From GCA-2715965 sp047608975 (GTDB lineage Bacteria; Verrucomicrobiota; Verrucomicrobiia; Limisphaerales; JAYPXF01): 32,453 nt of DNA. The stretch lies in NCBI GenBank assembly GCA_047608975.1, contig JBLFYM010000070.1, forward strand, positions 1 to 32,453, written 5' to 3'. Below, piece after piece: positions 1 through 9,900 of the stretch (its first letter is position 1; each line of letters starts with the position of its first letter). The notes beneath the pieces were generated by a model, which was not told the origin of the DNA, ran no database searches, and worked only from the letters and a program-made list of their open reading frames with translations. The translations under genes and the position numbers were made by a program.

Positions 1-1
1 T

Positions 2-1195
2 CCCACCAAGCAGACGGCAGCCAAGAAAACAGCGGTGAAGAAGAGCGTGTCGAAACCTGCCGCGAAAGCCGTCGTTCCCGGATCGAAGGAAGATCGGTTT
101 GTGATCATCATGGCCGGGGGAAAGGGTGAGCGGTTCTGGCCGGTGAGCCGTGAATCCACCCCCAAGCAGTTGATTCGTATTCTGGGTGACAAATCATTTC
201 TCCAGGAAGCGGTCGAGCGTTGTCTGCCACTGGTTCCACTCAAGAACATCATCATCATCACCAACAAGGTTCAGGCCCCCGAGGTTTGCCGGCAGTTGCC
301 GAAGTTGCCCAAGGAAAACGTCGTCGCCGAACCCGTCGGCCGTGATACCTGCGCCGCGGTCACGCTCGGAGCTGCAATCGTGGGGGCGCGATCCACCACC
401 GCGACCATGGCCGTTTTGCCGGCCGATCACGTGATTCCCGATGCAGCCAAATTCCAGAAAGTGCTGGAGGACAGCTTTGATCTGGCCAGTCGTGGTCAGG
501 CCCTCGTCACGATTGGTATCAAGCCGGACGAACCGGCGACGGGTTACGGTTACATCAAGTTTGGCAAGCTGTTGCCGAAGCCCAAAGGCGGGAAGAAATA
601 TCGCACGAAGTTTTATGTGGCGGATCAGTTCAAAGAAAAGCCCAACTACGATACCGCGTTGGAATATGTGAACAGCGGTCAATACCGCTGGAACGCCGGC
701 ATGTTCATCTGGTCCTTCGTCGCCGTCGCCGAGGCACTGCAGAAACATCAGCCGGAGATGGCAGCAGCCTGCCACCGGTGGTTTGAAGCGGCTGCCAAGG
801 GCAAGTTGGATCGCGTGCTCAAGAAGGAGTATCCCGAGATCAAAAAGATCTCGATCGACTTCGCGCTGATGGAGAAGGCGCAGAACGTGGTCGTCGCCGA
901 TGGTTCATTCAGGTGGGACGATCTGGGTGCCTGGAATGCGCTCGCTCGCCATGTGAAGACCGATCGGGAAGGCAACGCGGCCCTCGCCGAATTCGTTCAC
1001 GTCGATGCCGCGCGCAACATCATCTTCGACGGTCGCACCAAGAACCGCACTCCGATTGCGGTGGTGGGAGTGAAAGACACCATCCTTGTTCAGACCGACG
1101 ACGCCGTGCTGCTGGCCCACAAGAGCCAGTCAGACAAAATCAAGCTGCTGGTGAAGAAACTGGGCGAACACCCGAAGTTCAAGAAGCTGATCTGA
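2..1195 (+). CDS. manC: Mannose-1-phosphate guanylyltransferase, 5'-partial
   Basis: Makes GDP-mannose from mannose-1-phosphate and GTP in the cytoplasm, the donor for mannose-, fucose- and rhamnose-type sugars in polysaccharides. The nucleotidyltransferase signature GGKGERFWPVSR lies near the start, followed by PADHVI, GYGYIKFG, FKEKP and the WNAGMFIWSF block typical of the family. The phosphomannose isomerase cupin found in type II bifunctional enzymes is absent, so this is the single-domain form. A GTG at 35 would give 386 residues, but the frame stays open to the window edge and the residues before it (TKQTAAKKTAVKK) continue the Lys/Ala-rich pattern seen after it, so the true start probably lies upstream. 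The basic tail is not part of the catalytic fold. The gene converges on the FG-GAP gene. Function is confident; the start is not. Confidence 0.9.
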   Translation, partial: PTKQTAAKKTAVKKSVSKPAAKAVVPGSKEDRFVIIMAGGKGERFWPVSRESTPKQLIRILGDKSFLQEAVERCLPLVPLKNIIIITNKVQAPEVCRQLPKLPKENVVAEPVGRDTCAAVTLGAAIVGARSTTATMAVLPADHVIPDAAKFQKVLEDSFDLASRGQALVTIGIKPDEPATGYGYIKFGKLLPKPKGGKKYRTKFYVADQFKEKPNYDTALEYVNSGQYRWNAGMFIWSFVAVAEALQKHQPEMAAACHRWFEAAAKGKLDRVLKKEYPEIKKISIDFALMEKAQNVVVADGSFRWDDLGAWNALARHVKTDREGNAALAEFVHVDAARNIIFDGRTKNRTPIAVVGVKDTILVQTDDAVLLAHKSQSDKIKLLVKKLGEHPKFKKLI

Positions 1196-1208
1196 GTAAG
1201 GTTGCTTT

Positions 1209-1246
1209 CGCCCTCGTTTCCCGACAGAGCTTGGGGAACGAGGGCG
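1209..1246. repeat. 14-bp-stem hairpin between convergent genes
   Basis: Bases 1209-1222 pair with 1233-1246 over 14 positions (one G-T wobble) around a 10-base loop. It sits between the stops of the guanylyltransferase and the FG-GAP gene, where a bidirectional terminator is expected. Neither strand has a clear T-run after the stem, so it may act as a stem-only terminator. The sequence, an inverted CGTTCCC-type element with AAGCTCTG in the loop region, also resembles widespread palindromic intergenic repeats. Confidence 0.6.
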
Positions 1247-1263
1247 GGAAACTCTCGCCGTTC

Positions 1264-2616
1264 TTACCAGGCCGCTTTGGGCGTAGCCTTCTCGTATTCG
1301 GTCCATCCCACGCGCTTGGCCTTGTTGATAAATACGAACGCGCCTTTCTTGTTGCCCACCACCACGTCGGGAAACTTGTCACCGTTCAGATCGCCGACCG
1401 TGACCTGTGTTCCCACGCCGGAGTTGTTGTCAATCTGCATGGGGACGAAGCTGACTTCGCGTTTCACCTTCACGGTTTTGAACCAATAAAGCACTGCTGG
1501 TGCGTTGGGTTCGGCATCCTTATCCGGGCCATGTGCCCAGAATCGTTTGCCGGTCACAATATCCATCAGTCCGTCCTGATTCATGTCTGCGAGGGCGATC
1601 GCGTGCAGTTGAGAGAACGCAACGCCATAAGGATTGTCTGAAGCCTTTTCGCCCAAGACAGGTTCTTCCAGGAAATGCAGAATTCGGCCGTCGCGATACT
1701 GCAGGTAGACGCTCAAACCGTAGCCGTGACCGTCATGGCTGGTAACAACGTCATTGAGACCGTCGTTGTTCATGTCGTGCACATACATCTGCGCGCCGCC
1801 GCGGGCACCTTCCGGAGCAAACGGAACCTTGTGGAGTTTCCATTTCGATTTGCCATCCCAATCCGCCGGTTGCTGCCACCAGCCGTCCCGTTCCAAAATA
1901 TCCACGAGACCGTCCGCGTTCAAATCGCCATAGCCGTAGCCATGGGTATACTTGAAGAAGCGCTTCTTATCGAAGTGTGAGATCGCGCGGAACTTGCCCA
2001 TCTTCGTCGGGTTCTTCCAGTCGAGTTCAACGTAGCCGAGGAAGCCCCGGCTGTGCGCGATCAATTCCGGTTTGCCGTCGCCCGTCATGTCGCCCAGTTG
2101 CGGCGATTCGTTGTCCGTCTCATCCCAGACAACATGTGCCTGCCAATGTCCCTTGCCATCCACCTCGTGGACATTCTTGGGGTTCTCGTACCAGACCGTT
2201 TCTTTACCTGGCCAGCCGAAGACCAGGATGTCCATCCAGCCGTCGCCATTAAAATCATAGGTGTAGGTCAGAAAGTTGTTGGAGTAGCCATTCCTGCCAC
2301 TCAGTTCGCCGGTGAATCCTTTGATGGTGCGTTCGATGCCATCCTCACCCTTCACCTTGAACGTGTTCGTGGCGGCGTAATACTCGGTGGCTTGCTTGAA
2401 GCTGGGCCCGGCATACCAGAACGGACCGATGACCACATCCATTTTGCCGTCCTTGTTGAAGTCACCGTAATGGGCACCTTCAGCCCAGAACTTGTCGGTC
2501 AGCTTCGACTTGGTGAAGGTGTTGATGACAAACTTTTTGCCACCCTTCTTTTTCTTCTGCGCGGCTTCGGTTGAAAGCGAAAACAGCAACAGTAATGCGA
2601 GTGCAAATCTGAACAT
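1264..2616 (-). CDS. Secreted FG-GAP/VCBS repeat protein
   Basis: A 450-residue protein with an N-terminal signal peptide (MFRFALALLLLFSLSTEA) followed directly by a basic patch KKKKGGKK. Seven calcium-loop repeats of the form D-x-[NDT]-x-D-G are visible: DFNKDGKMD, DFNGDGWMD, DMTGDGKPE, DLNADGLVD, DMNNDGLND, DMNQDGLMD and DLNGDKFPD. Such FG-GAP repeats form a seven-bladed integrin-alpha-like propeller, and the count of seven suits one complete propeller. These proteins are abundant in Verrucomicrobia and Planctomycetes and are usually annotated only as VCBS repeat proteins; the ligand or enzymatic role is unknown. No Shine-Dalgarno sequence is visible before the ATG, as for most genes here. 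It is transcribed away from the divergent helicase gene, with 140 bases between them. Confidence 0.85.
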   Translation of the reverse strand: MFRFALALLLLFSLSTEAAQKKKKGGKKFVINTFTKSKLTDKFWAEGAHYGDFNKDGKMDVVIGPFWYAGPSFKQATEYYAATNTFKVKGEDGIERTIKGFTGELSGRNGYSNNFLTYTYDFNGDGWMDILVFGWPGKETVWYENPKNVHEVDGKGHWQAHVVWDETDNESPQLGDMTGDGKPELIAHSRGFLGYVELDWKNPTKMGKFRAISHFDKKRFFKYTHGYGYGDLNADGLVDILERDGWWQQPADWDGKSKWKLHKVPFAPEGARGGAQMYVHDMNNDGLNDVVTSHDGHGYGLSVYLQYRDGRILHFLEEPVLGEKASDNPYGVAFSQLHAIALADMNQDGLMDIVTGKRFWAHGPDKDAEPNAPAVLYWFKTVKVKREVSFVPMQIDNNSGVGTQVTVGDLNGDKFPDVVVGNKKGAFVFINKAKRVGWTEYEKATPKAAW

Positions 2617-2756
2617 GCCGGGATTACGGGGGGAGATGGATTTTTGGTCAAGCGCAGCATTTCGAACGCCCCCCGGTGTGCTCGTAAAAAGTATTCAGCC
2701 AACCACACCGCTACTGCTGGATTCAGCTCCCCCCTTCCGCTAACGTCCCCGATCCC

Positions 2757-5700
2757 GTGAATGATGACGGTGCCATTACTGAACTGAAGGAGCTGCTGCC
2801 CCAATGTCTGACCGCAGACTGGGTGCGGATCGGTTACCAATTGGCGCGCCTGATCCGGAATCCTGAGTCGGCGAAAAACCGGCCCGAACAATTGCGGCGA
2901 TTGTTGGAGCGCGCCCACGAATCGGTCGCGTTCCGTCAGCGAAGAGCGGAGGATGTTCCGACCGTCAAATATCCGCCGGATCTGCCGATCACCGGAAGAA
3001 AGGACGAAATCATCGCCGCGATTCGCGAACATTCCGTCGTGGTGATCGCCGGCGAAACGGGTTCGGGGAAGACGACCCAGATCCCCAAGATGTGTCTGGA
3101 TGCGGGACTGGGTGTGGCCGGCAAGATCGCCTGCACCCAACCGCGGCGCGTAGCGGCACTGTCTGTATCACGCCGAATTGCCGAGGAACTCTCCGTCAGC
3201 TGGGGGCGCGAGGTGGGTTGCAAGATCCGCTTCGACGACCGTTCCAGTCCGGAGTCGTACATCAAGATGATGACGGACGGCATGCTGCTGGCGGAAATGC
3301 AGGGCGATCCAACGCTCGCAGAATACGATGCCATCATCATCGATGAGGCCCACGAACGGAGCCTCAACATCGATTTCCTCCTCGGCCATCTCAAAGGGTT
3401 GGTCGAGCGTCGCGATGATTTGAAGGTGATCATCACTTCGGCAACGATCGATACCGAACGCTTTTCGGAACACTTCAACAATGCCCCGGTGATCGAAGTC
3501 TCCGGGCGCATGTTTCCCGTGGCGGTCGAATACCAGCCCTTGGATTCCCGGCAGGAGGAACGCGGCGAGGTCAGCTACGTCGACGGTGCCGCCCAGGCCA
3601 CCGAACAGATTCTCTACACCACCGACACGGGTGACATTCTGATTTTCATGCCCGGCGAACGGGACATCCGTGAAACCAGCGAACGGATTGAAAGCATGTT
3701 CGGTGGCGATGCCGAAGTGGTGCCCCTGTTTGGCCGGCTGAGTTCCACGGAGCAACAGCGGGTGTTCAGCACCTCTGCCCGGCGCAAGATCGTCATCGCC
3801 ACCAACATCGCTGAAACCTCCCTCACCATTCCCGGAATCCGCTACGTGATCGACGCGGGCCTGGCGCGAATCAGTCGCTACAGCCCTCGCACCCGCACGC
3901 GACGTCTGCCCGTGGAAGCCGTCTCCCAGAGCAGCGCCAATCAGCGCAAGGGCCGCGCCGGACGACTTGAGGATGGCATCTGTATTCGCCTCTATTCGGA
4001 GGAGGAATTCACCAAGCGCCCGCTCTTCACGCAGCCGGAAATTCAGCGCTCGAATCTCGCTGAAGTCATTCTGCGGATGAAGGCCTTTCGTCTGGGTGAT
4101 ATTGAAACCTTCCCCTTTGTGGAGCCGCCATCCCCAGCCGCGATCACTGCCGGATACAATCTGCTGCGTGAGTTGGGCGCGTTGGACAAGGACCGTGAAC
4201 TGACGGACCGAGGCCAGAAACTCGCGCGTCTCCCGATCGATCCCACGCTCGGCCGCATGTTGCTCCAGGCGCAGGAGGAACATGCCACCCACGAATTGCT
4301 GATCATTGCGGCAGGACTCAGCATCCAGGATCCGCGCGATCGGCCGCTTGAAAAGAAGGACGCCGCCGAGGCCGCCCACAAACGTTTCGAATCTCCGTGC
4401 TCGGATTTCCTGACCCTCCTGCGGATCTGGAATGCCGTGCACGACGAATACGAAGCGCAGCGCACCCAGAATCACCGGCGAAAATTCTGCCGCAAAAACT
4501 TCTTATCCTATTCCCGGATGCGGGAATGGCAGGACCTGCATTCACAGCTCCTCGGGGCGTTGAAGGATCTTGGTGATGCCCGCCTGAACGAGAGCAATGC
4601 GAATGAGGACGCGATCCATCGCTCCATCCTGGCCGGACTGATTGCTCACGTGGCCCGCCGCGAGGAACGCAATGTTTACCGTGGTGCCGGTGATCGTCGC
4701 ATGAAAGTTTTTCCCGGATCGGTTCTGAACGAACGCCGTGAGAAAGACGCCAAATCAAAGGGCAAGGGCAAAGGCGGGAAGAAGCCGCAGGCGGCCCCCA
4801 CCAATCAACCACGTTGGATTGTCGCCGGCGAAATCGTCGAGACTTCCCAGCTGTTCGCGCGAACCCTCGCCGGAATCAATCCTGACTGGATTGTCCAACT
4901 GGCCCCGCATTGTTGCCAGACCACCCATCGCGAACCCCACTGGAGCGTCACCTCGGGCCGCGTGTTGGTTCAGGAAGTAACCACGCTCTTCGGCATGGAA
5001 GTCCTGCGGCGCAAGGTGCCTTTTGGGAAGATCAACCCGCTCGAAGCGACTAAGATTTTCATCCGTGATGCGTTGGTGGAGGAGAATCTGTTTTCGGCTG
5101 AGGGTGAGGAATCGCTGGAAGAAGCCGTGGCCGCGAAATATCCCTTTGTGACGTACAACCAGTCGGTTTGCCGCAAGGTGGAACACTGGCTAACCCGCGT
5201 TCGCCGGCACGATGTCACCGCGCCGGACATCGCCCTGCAGAATTTCTATGAACAACGGCTGGAAAACATCTCGTCGCTGCACGAACTGAACGCCTTGCTC
5301 AAGCAGCAACCGGATACCAGTCGACTGGAGGTCACGGAACAGGACCTGGTTGGTGACGAAACCACCGGCTTCGACGAGAATGCGTTTCCGGAACGCCTGA
5401 CTGTTTCCGGCCAGCCGGTGGAGGTGAACTACGCCTATGCACCGGGCGAAGAGCACGATGGCGTCACTGTGCTGCTGCCGTTCACCGTTGCCCAAAGCGC
5501 GGACGCCGCGTCGATGGACTGGGCCGTCCCTGGTCTACGTGAAAAGTTCACCCTGGAACTGTTGCGTTCACTTCCCAAGTCGCTGCGCCGAGAATTGATG
5601 CCGTTGCCAAACACGGTGGCGATTATCGTGGACGAGTTCACTCCGGAAGGAGATTCGCTCACGAACTCGCTGGCTGAATTTGTCCGACACCGTTTTGGCA

Positions 5701-6830
5701 TCCTGATTCCCGTCGGTTCCTGGTCCGCCGACGATGTGCCGGCTCATCTGCGACCGCGCATCGAAGTCATCGGTCGGAAGAAACAATCACTCAAGACCGG
5801 CCGCGATCTGAATGCGCTACGGGAACATCTCGGGCAGAAAAACTTCGGGCCGGCGGACGAAAATCAGGCACCCAAGGAATGGCGACTGGCGGCGACGCAC
5901 TGGGACCGATTCGACCTGCGCGACTGGACGGTGGGCGATCCACCGGAACGCGTGACCGTCCGCGACGATCCGGATCTGCCGCTCTACGGATGGCCTGGAT
6001 TTGAACTGGTAGACGGGTGCGCCAATTTTCGGCTCTTTTCCACTCCTGAAGCGGCAAAGCGATCCACCCCCGCCGGGATTGGGCGACTCATCCAACTGGC
6101 ACTTCACAAGGATCTGGCATGGTTGGAGAAGGATCTGCGCAGTCTGAATGCGTTGCGAGATCTCTACGCGCCCCTGGGGCAGATCGCAGAACTGCAGGAA
6201 AGCGCCTTCGTCCACGCGCTGCGCATCATCATTCCAACCGACCCGTTGAAACGGCTGACAGACGCCGGTTTTCGGGATGTGGTGGAGCAATCTCGAACCC
6301 GGATTCCAGGGTTGGCCCATCGTATCGGTGATCAGATCAAACAGGTGCTCGAAGCCCGTCAACGCGCCGTCAAAAGTCTCGGCGTGGTCGGACCATCAAA
6401 GCGCGCCGCCAAGAAGCCCCTCACCGATCTCAGCCAACTGGGTTCGCTCGCCACTCCTGAACCCAGCGATCAACCGTTTGCCTTCGAACTGACCGCGCTC
6501 CTGCCCGCCCGATTCCCCGAACGCATTGATTCCGCCCGACTCCCCCATATTCCCCGCTACTTCAAGGCATTGGAAATCCGCGCCGAACGCGCCCGCCTGA
6601 ATCCGGCCAAAGACGAAGAACGAATTGCGCAACTCACTCCTTATCTGAATCATCTCCACAAATTTGGTTCCGAAAAATCACTCAGCTCCGAAGCCCGGAC
6701 GCTCGTCGATGAGTTGAAATGGATGATCGAAGAATACAAAGTCTCCCTCTTCGCGCAGGAACTCAAAACCGCAGTCAAGGTCTCACCCAAACGACTGGAT
6801 ACGTTGATCAGTCAAATCGCCAAGGGCTGA
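2757..6830 (+). CDS. hrpA: ATP-dependent RNA helicase HrpA (DEAH box)
   Basis: A 1357-residue cytoplasmic RNA helicase, close to the roughly 1300 residues of Escherichia coli HrpA, which in that species helps rescue stalled ribosomes and process mRNA. Motifs in order: Walker A GETGSGKT (99-106), TQPRRVAA (motif Ia), DEAH (196-199), SAT (228-230), TNIAETSLTIPG (motif V region) and QRKGRAGR (396-403, motif VI). The HA2/ratchet and OB-fold regions follow, then the long C-terminal domain (DUF3418 type) specific to HrpA. A Lys/Gly-rich linker, KSKGKGKGGKK, interrupts the protein near residues 664-675 and is probably a local insertion that could bind RNA. The start is a GTG at 2757; the ATG four bases later is out of frame. 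The gene stands alone, with no co-directional neighbour within 3.9 kb downstream. Confidence 0.93.
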   Translation: MNDDGAITELKELLPQCLTADWVRIGYQLARLIRNPESAKNRPEQLRRLLERAHESVAFRQRRAEDVPTVKYPPDLPITGRKDEIIAAIREHSVVVIAGETGSGKTTQIPKMCLDAGLGVAGKIACTQPRRVAALSVSRRIAEELSVSWGREVGCKIRFDDRSSPESYIKMMTDGMLLAEMQGDPTLAEYDAIIIDEAHERSLNIDFLLGHLKGLVERRDDLKVIITSATIDTERFSEHFNNAPVIEVSGRMFPVAVEYQPLDSRQEERGEVSYVDGAAQATEQILYTTDTGDILIFMPGERDIRETSERIESMFGGDAEVVPLFGRLSSTEQQRVFSTSARRKIVIATNIAETSLTIPGIRYVIDAGLARISRYSPRTRTRRLPVEAVSQSSANQRKGRAGRLEDGICIRLYSEEEFTKRPLFTQPEIQRSNLAEVILRMKAFRLGDIETFPFVEPPSPAAITAGYNLLRELGALDKDRELTDRGQKLARLPIDPTLGRMLLQAQEEHATHELLIIAAGLSIQDPRDRPLEKKDAAEAAHKRFESPCSDFLTLLRIWNAVHDEYEAQRTQNHRRKFCRKNFLSYSRMREWQDLHSQLLGALKDLGDARLNESNANEDAIHRSILAGLIAHVARREERNVYRGAGDRRMKVFPGSVLNERREKDAKSKGKGKGGKKPQAAPTNQPRWIVAGEIVETSQLFARTLAGINPDWIVQLAPHCCQTTHREPHWSVTSGRVLVQEVTTLFGMEVLRRKVPFGKINPLEATKIFIRDALVEENLFSAEGEESLEEAVAAKYPFVTYNQSVCRKVEHWLTRVRRHDVTAPDIALQNFYEQRLENISSLHELNALLKQQPDTSRLEVTEQDLVGDETTGFDENAFPERLTVSGQPVEVNYAYAPGEEHDGVTVLLPFTVAQSADAASMDWAVPGLREKFTLELLRSLPKSLRRELMPLPNTVAIIVDEFTPEGDSLTNSLAEFVRHRFGILIPVGSWSADDVPAHLRPRIEVIGRKKQSLKTGRDLNALREHLGQKNFGPADENQAPKEWRLAATHWDRFDLRDWTVGDPPERVTVRDDPDLPLYGWPGFELVDGCANFRLFSTPEAAKRSTPAGIGRLIQLALHKDLAWLEKDLRSLNALRDLYAPLGQIAELQESAFVHALRIIIPTDPLKRLTDAGFRDVVEQSRTRIPGLAHRIGDQIKQVLEARQRAVKSLGVVGPSKRAAKKPLTDLSQLGSLATPEPSDQPFAFELTALLPARFPERIDSARLPHIPRYFKALEIRAERARLNPAKDEERIAQLTPYLNHLHKFGSEKSLSSEARTLVDELKWMIEEYKVSLFAQELKTAVKVSPKRLDTLISQIAKG

Positions 6831-6841
6831 ACAGATGTTTT

Positions 6842-6868
6842 GGAGGAGCGAGCTTGCGAGTCCGTGGC
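6842..6868 (+). repeat. Interspersed GAGCTTGCGAGTCCG repeat, copy 1
   Basis: The 76-base gap between the convergent helicase and heme-protein genes carries a GGAGxxxxGAGCTTGCGAGTCCGTGGC element. Two further copies, in opposite orientations, occur at 21338-21370 and 21462-21494. Sharing about 20 near-identical bases between unrelated intergenic sites indicates a dispersed repeat family. Confidence 0.65.
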
Positions 6869-6906
6869 CTCGTATAATCCAATTGGCGCCCGGCGCGTTG
6901 GCCATT

Positions 6907-9900
6907 CTATCTCGAAATCGGCTGCGAGATGCGGAGGTAGGCGAAGAAATCGCGCATCTCCTGATCGGTCAATTGTTGGAGCAGGCCCTCAGGCATCAGA
7001 CTGCGACCCATCGGCTTGAGTGATTTTACATCTGCGCGGGAAACCCGGATGTCTTCTCCGGCCATTCCTCGCAACGCCACGATCTGGTTGTCCTGATCGG
7101 TCAGGAATCCGCTGAGGGAACGGCCGTCCGTTGTCTCAAGCGAGACGTATTCGAAGCCTTCCCGGATCTCCGCATTGGGATTCACCACGCTGATCAGCAT
7201 CGTGTTCAGGTCCCCTCGCTGATACGGCGTCAGATCAGGTCCGATGCTTCCTCCCTTGTGGAAGAGTTTGTGGCAGGCCGCGCAACGCGTCATGAACGCG
7301 GCTTCGCCGGCGTAAGGATTTCCGGGTCCGCCTTTCAGAATCTTTTCGACGGAGGCGATCTGATGGTTGAAGTCGCTGGTGGGTTCGGGCGTTGCGGTAA
7401 AAATCTCTTCCGCCTGAAGCTGCGTGTTTTCGTCCCCACTTTGTTTCAATCGTTGGATCACCTCTCCGGACACGATCGATCGGTCGATCTCACCACGTTT
7501 CACTGCACCGAGCAGGCCGCCGGTCCATTGTTGGCGGCTGAGCAGTAGATCGAAGGCAGCGGGTTGGACAGCGCGGTCCAGTTTGGCCAATCGTCCGATC
7601 ACGCGTTGGCCGATGTCGGCTTCCGCATAGAACGACAGTGCCGCGAGCGCAGCTTTTTGAATGGTCTGGTTCGTGTCATCGAGCGCTGCGATGAGCAAGG
7701 TCGTGCGGGCGGACGGGACTTTGAGTTCACCCAGTGTGCGGATGACCGCGAGGCGCTCCTGAAGTTTTGTTTTGGAGGTACCCACAAGGGAGACTGCGGT
7801 CTTGATCGCAGCGGGATTACCGAGACGCAGATTGAGGATCAACGAACTCATACCGGAGTTTAGCAAAGCCTTGGTCAGCACTTCGGGGAGTCCGTCCATG
7901 GGACGTCCCTTAAAACCTTCCTCAAAGCCTTTGAGCAATTGCGCGGTGTGTTCCTTGGACGGTGCCAATCCTAACAGGCGCGCGCAGTCGAGCAGATCGC
8001 GGTTGCGGCTTTGCGAGGCAAGTCGCTGCATGATGCGCGGCAGGATGTGTTCGCGAACCATCGGGAAATCCCAGAACTCTCGATCATCGAAGAGCGCCAT
8101 CAGGGACGAACGATCGGTGTCCGCCTTGGCATCGAAGACCCACCAGCACATCAGCGGAACATAGGCATCGGCCAGATCTTCTTCGTGAGCGAGAACGGCT
8201 TTCACCAGCGGCAACGCCTGGTCAGTGGGCAGTCGGCGGGCAGAGGCAGCCATCTGGGACCGCACTTCGGCACTGCTTTCGTAACGGGCCTGTTCCAGCA
8301 ATGCAGTGTGTAGGCCTTTGGCAAGTCGCTTGGATCCGGGTGCGTCACCCAGGCTGTCGATCAGTCCGACGGTGGTTCGTTTGTTGGCGAAGCCGATGTC
8401 ATCCGTCAGGAATCGAACGGTCCAATAACGCACGGCGGCATCGCTGCTTTTCAGGGCGGCGATGCCGGTGCCTTGGTCTAGTTCGAATGCCTGGTAGTAG
8501 GCCCAAAGCGCGCACCGGGCGGCGAATCCACGGCCGGTGCCGATCAGCTTCCGGAGTGGACCGCGAACGCTGCGATCCTTGCGCTCACCCAACAGGCGAA
8601 CCGCAGTGTGGCGATGCCATTTGTTTGCGTGCCCGAGGAGTTCGATCAGTTCACTACTGGACTTGTCGGCGAGATTGAGATCCGCCTCCAGCTTCATCCC
8701 TTTTCCACGCAAGCGGAAGATGCGGCCGGTCGTCGGATCAATCTGGCTTTGGTAGTGCTGACCGTGGGCGATGTAATGCTCGTAAAAATCGGCAATGAAC
8801 ATAGAACCGTCCGGCGCGTTCCCGATGTAGACGGGTCGGAACGCGAAGTCATCGCACTCCAGCACCTTCGCCAGGTCGGTGGTGGTGAAGGTCGATCCGG
8901 CGTCCAGCCGGCGGCTTGCGATCACGAAATTGTGCAGCGGATCCACACTGAAAAAACTGTGGGCATACTTCTTGGGAATGGCCGTGCCTTCACCCAGGGC
9001 GGCGAAGTGCGTGAAGCGGGGTACGGGTTGTTCGGTACCCATCTTCGGCAATTCGCCAAAGGAAAACGGATTGCGAGGTGGCCCGTACTTGTTCGGTGTT
9101 TTGCCCTGCATGAGGTAGTAGCCGCCCTGCACGTAGTGAAAGCCGCGCGTCGTGCCGCCGTTGTGCCCGGTGTAGAGTCGGCCATTGTCGTCGATCTCCA
9201 GACCGAAGTTGTTGCCGCCGCCTTCGGAGAACAGTTCGAAGCGGCGCGATTCCGGATGGTAGCGCCAGACCATGCAGCCTTGGAAATAGACACCCTTGGA
9301 TTTTGGCGAATCAATCCCCGGGCGACGGATTCGACAGGTCGTGGTGCTGCCTTGGGCACCATACAACCAGCCGTCTGCACCCCAGACCAATCCGTTTGCC
9401 ACGGAATGCGAATCCTCCAGTCCGAACCCGGTAAGATGCACGACCGGATCGCCGTCGGGCACGTCATCGAAATCTCGGTCCGGGTAGAAGAGCAGGTAGG
9501 GCGTGTTCATCACCCACACACCATCGCGACCTCGAATCGCGGAGTTCGCCATATTCAGGCCGTCTTGGAAGACCTTGTGTTTGTCGTAGGCGCCATCGCC
9601 GTCGGTGTCTTCGTGGATCGAGATGATGTCCCGGCCACGATCGTGATTCGGTGGTGCGGGCGGAATGCGGTCATAATGCGAGCGATAGTATTTGTCGCGG
9701 CTCAGCATTTTGATACCGGCGGGATAGGGGTACTGGCGGTATTGCGCGACCCACAGGCGTCCGCGTTCGTCGAAGCTGAAGTAGGTGGGTTGCGCGACCA
9801 AAGGTTCGGCCACCATAAGATCCACTTCGAAATCCTTGTGCGGCCGCATCTTCGCGAAGGATTCCGCCGGTGACAGTTTTTCGCCCGTAATGAAATTGGC

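Noticed and set aside
3168..4475. A 435-codon minus-strand open frame
   Set aside because: Antisense shadow of the HrpA helicase core.
8608..9873. A 421-codon plus-strand open frame
   Set aside because: Antisense shadow of the heme-binding propeller gene, caused by high GC; no recognisable motif.
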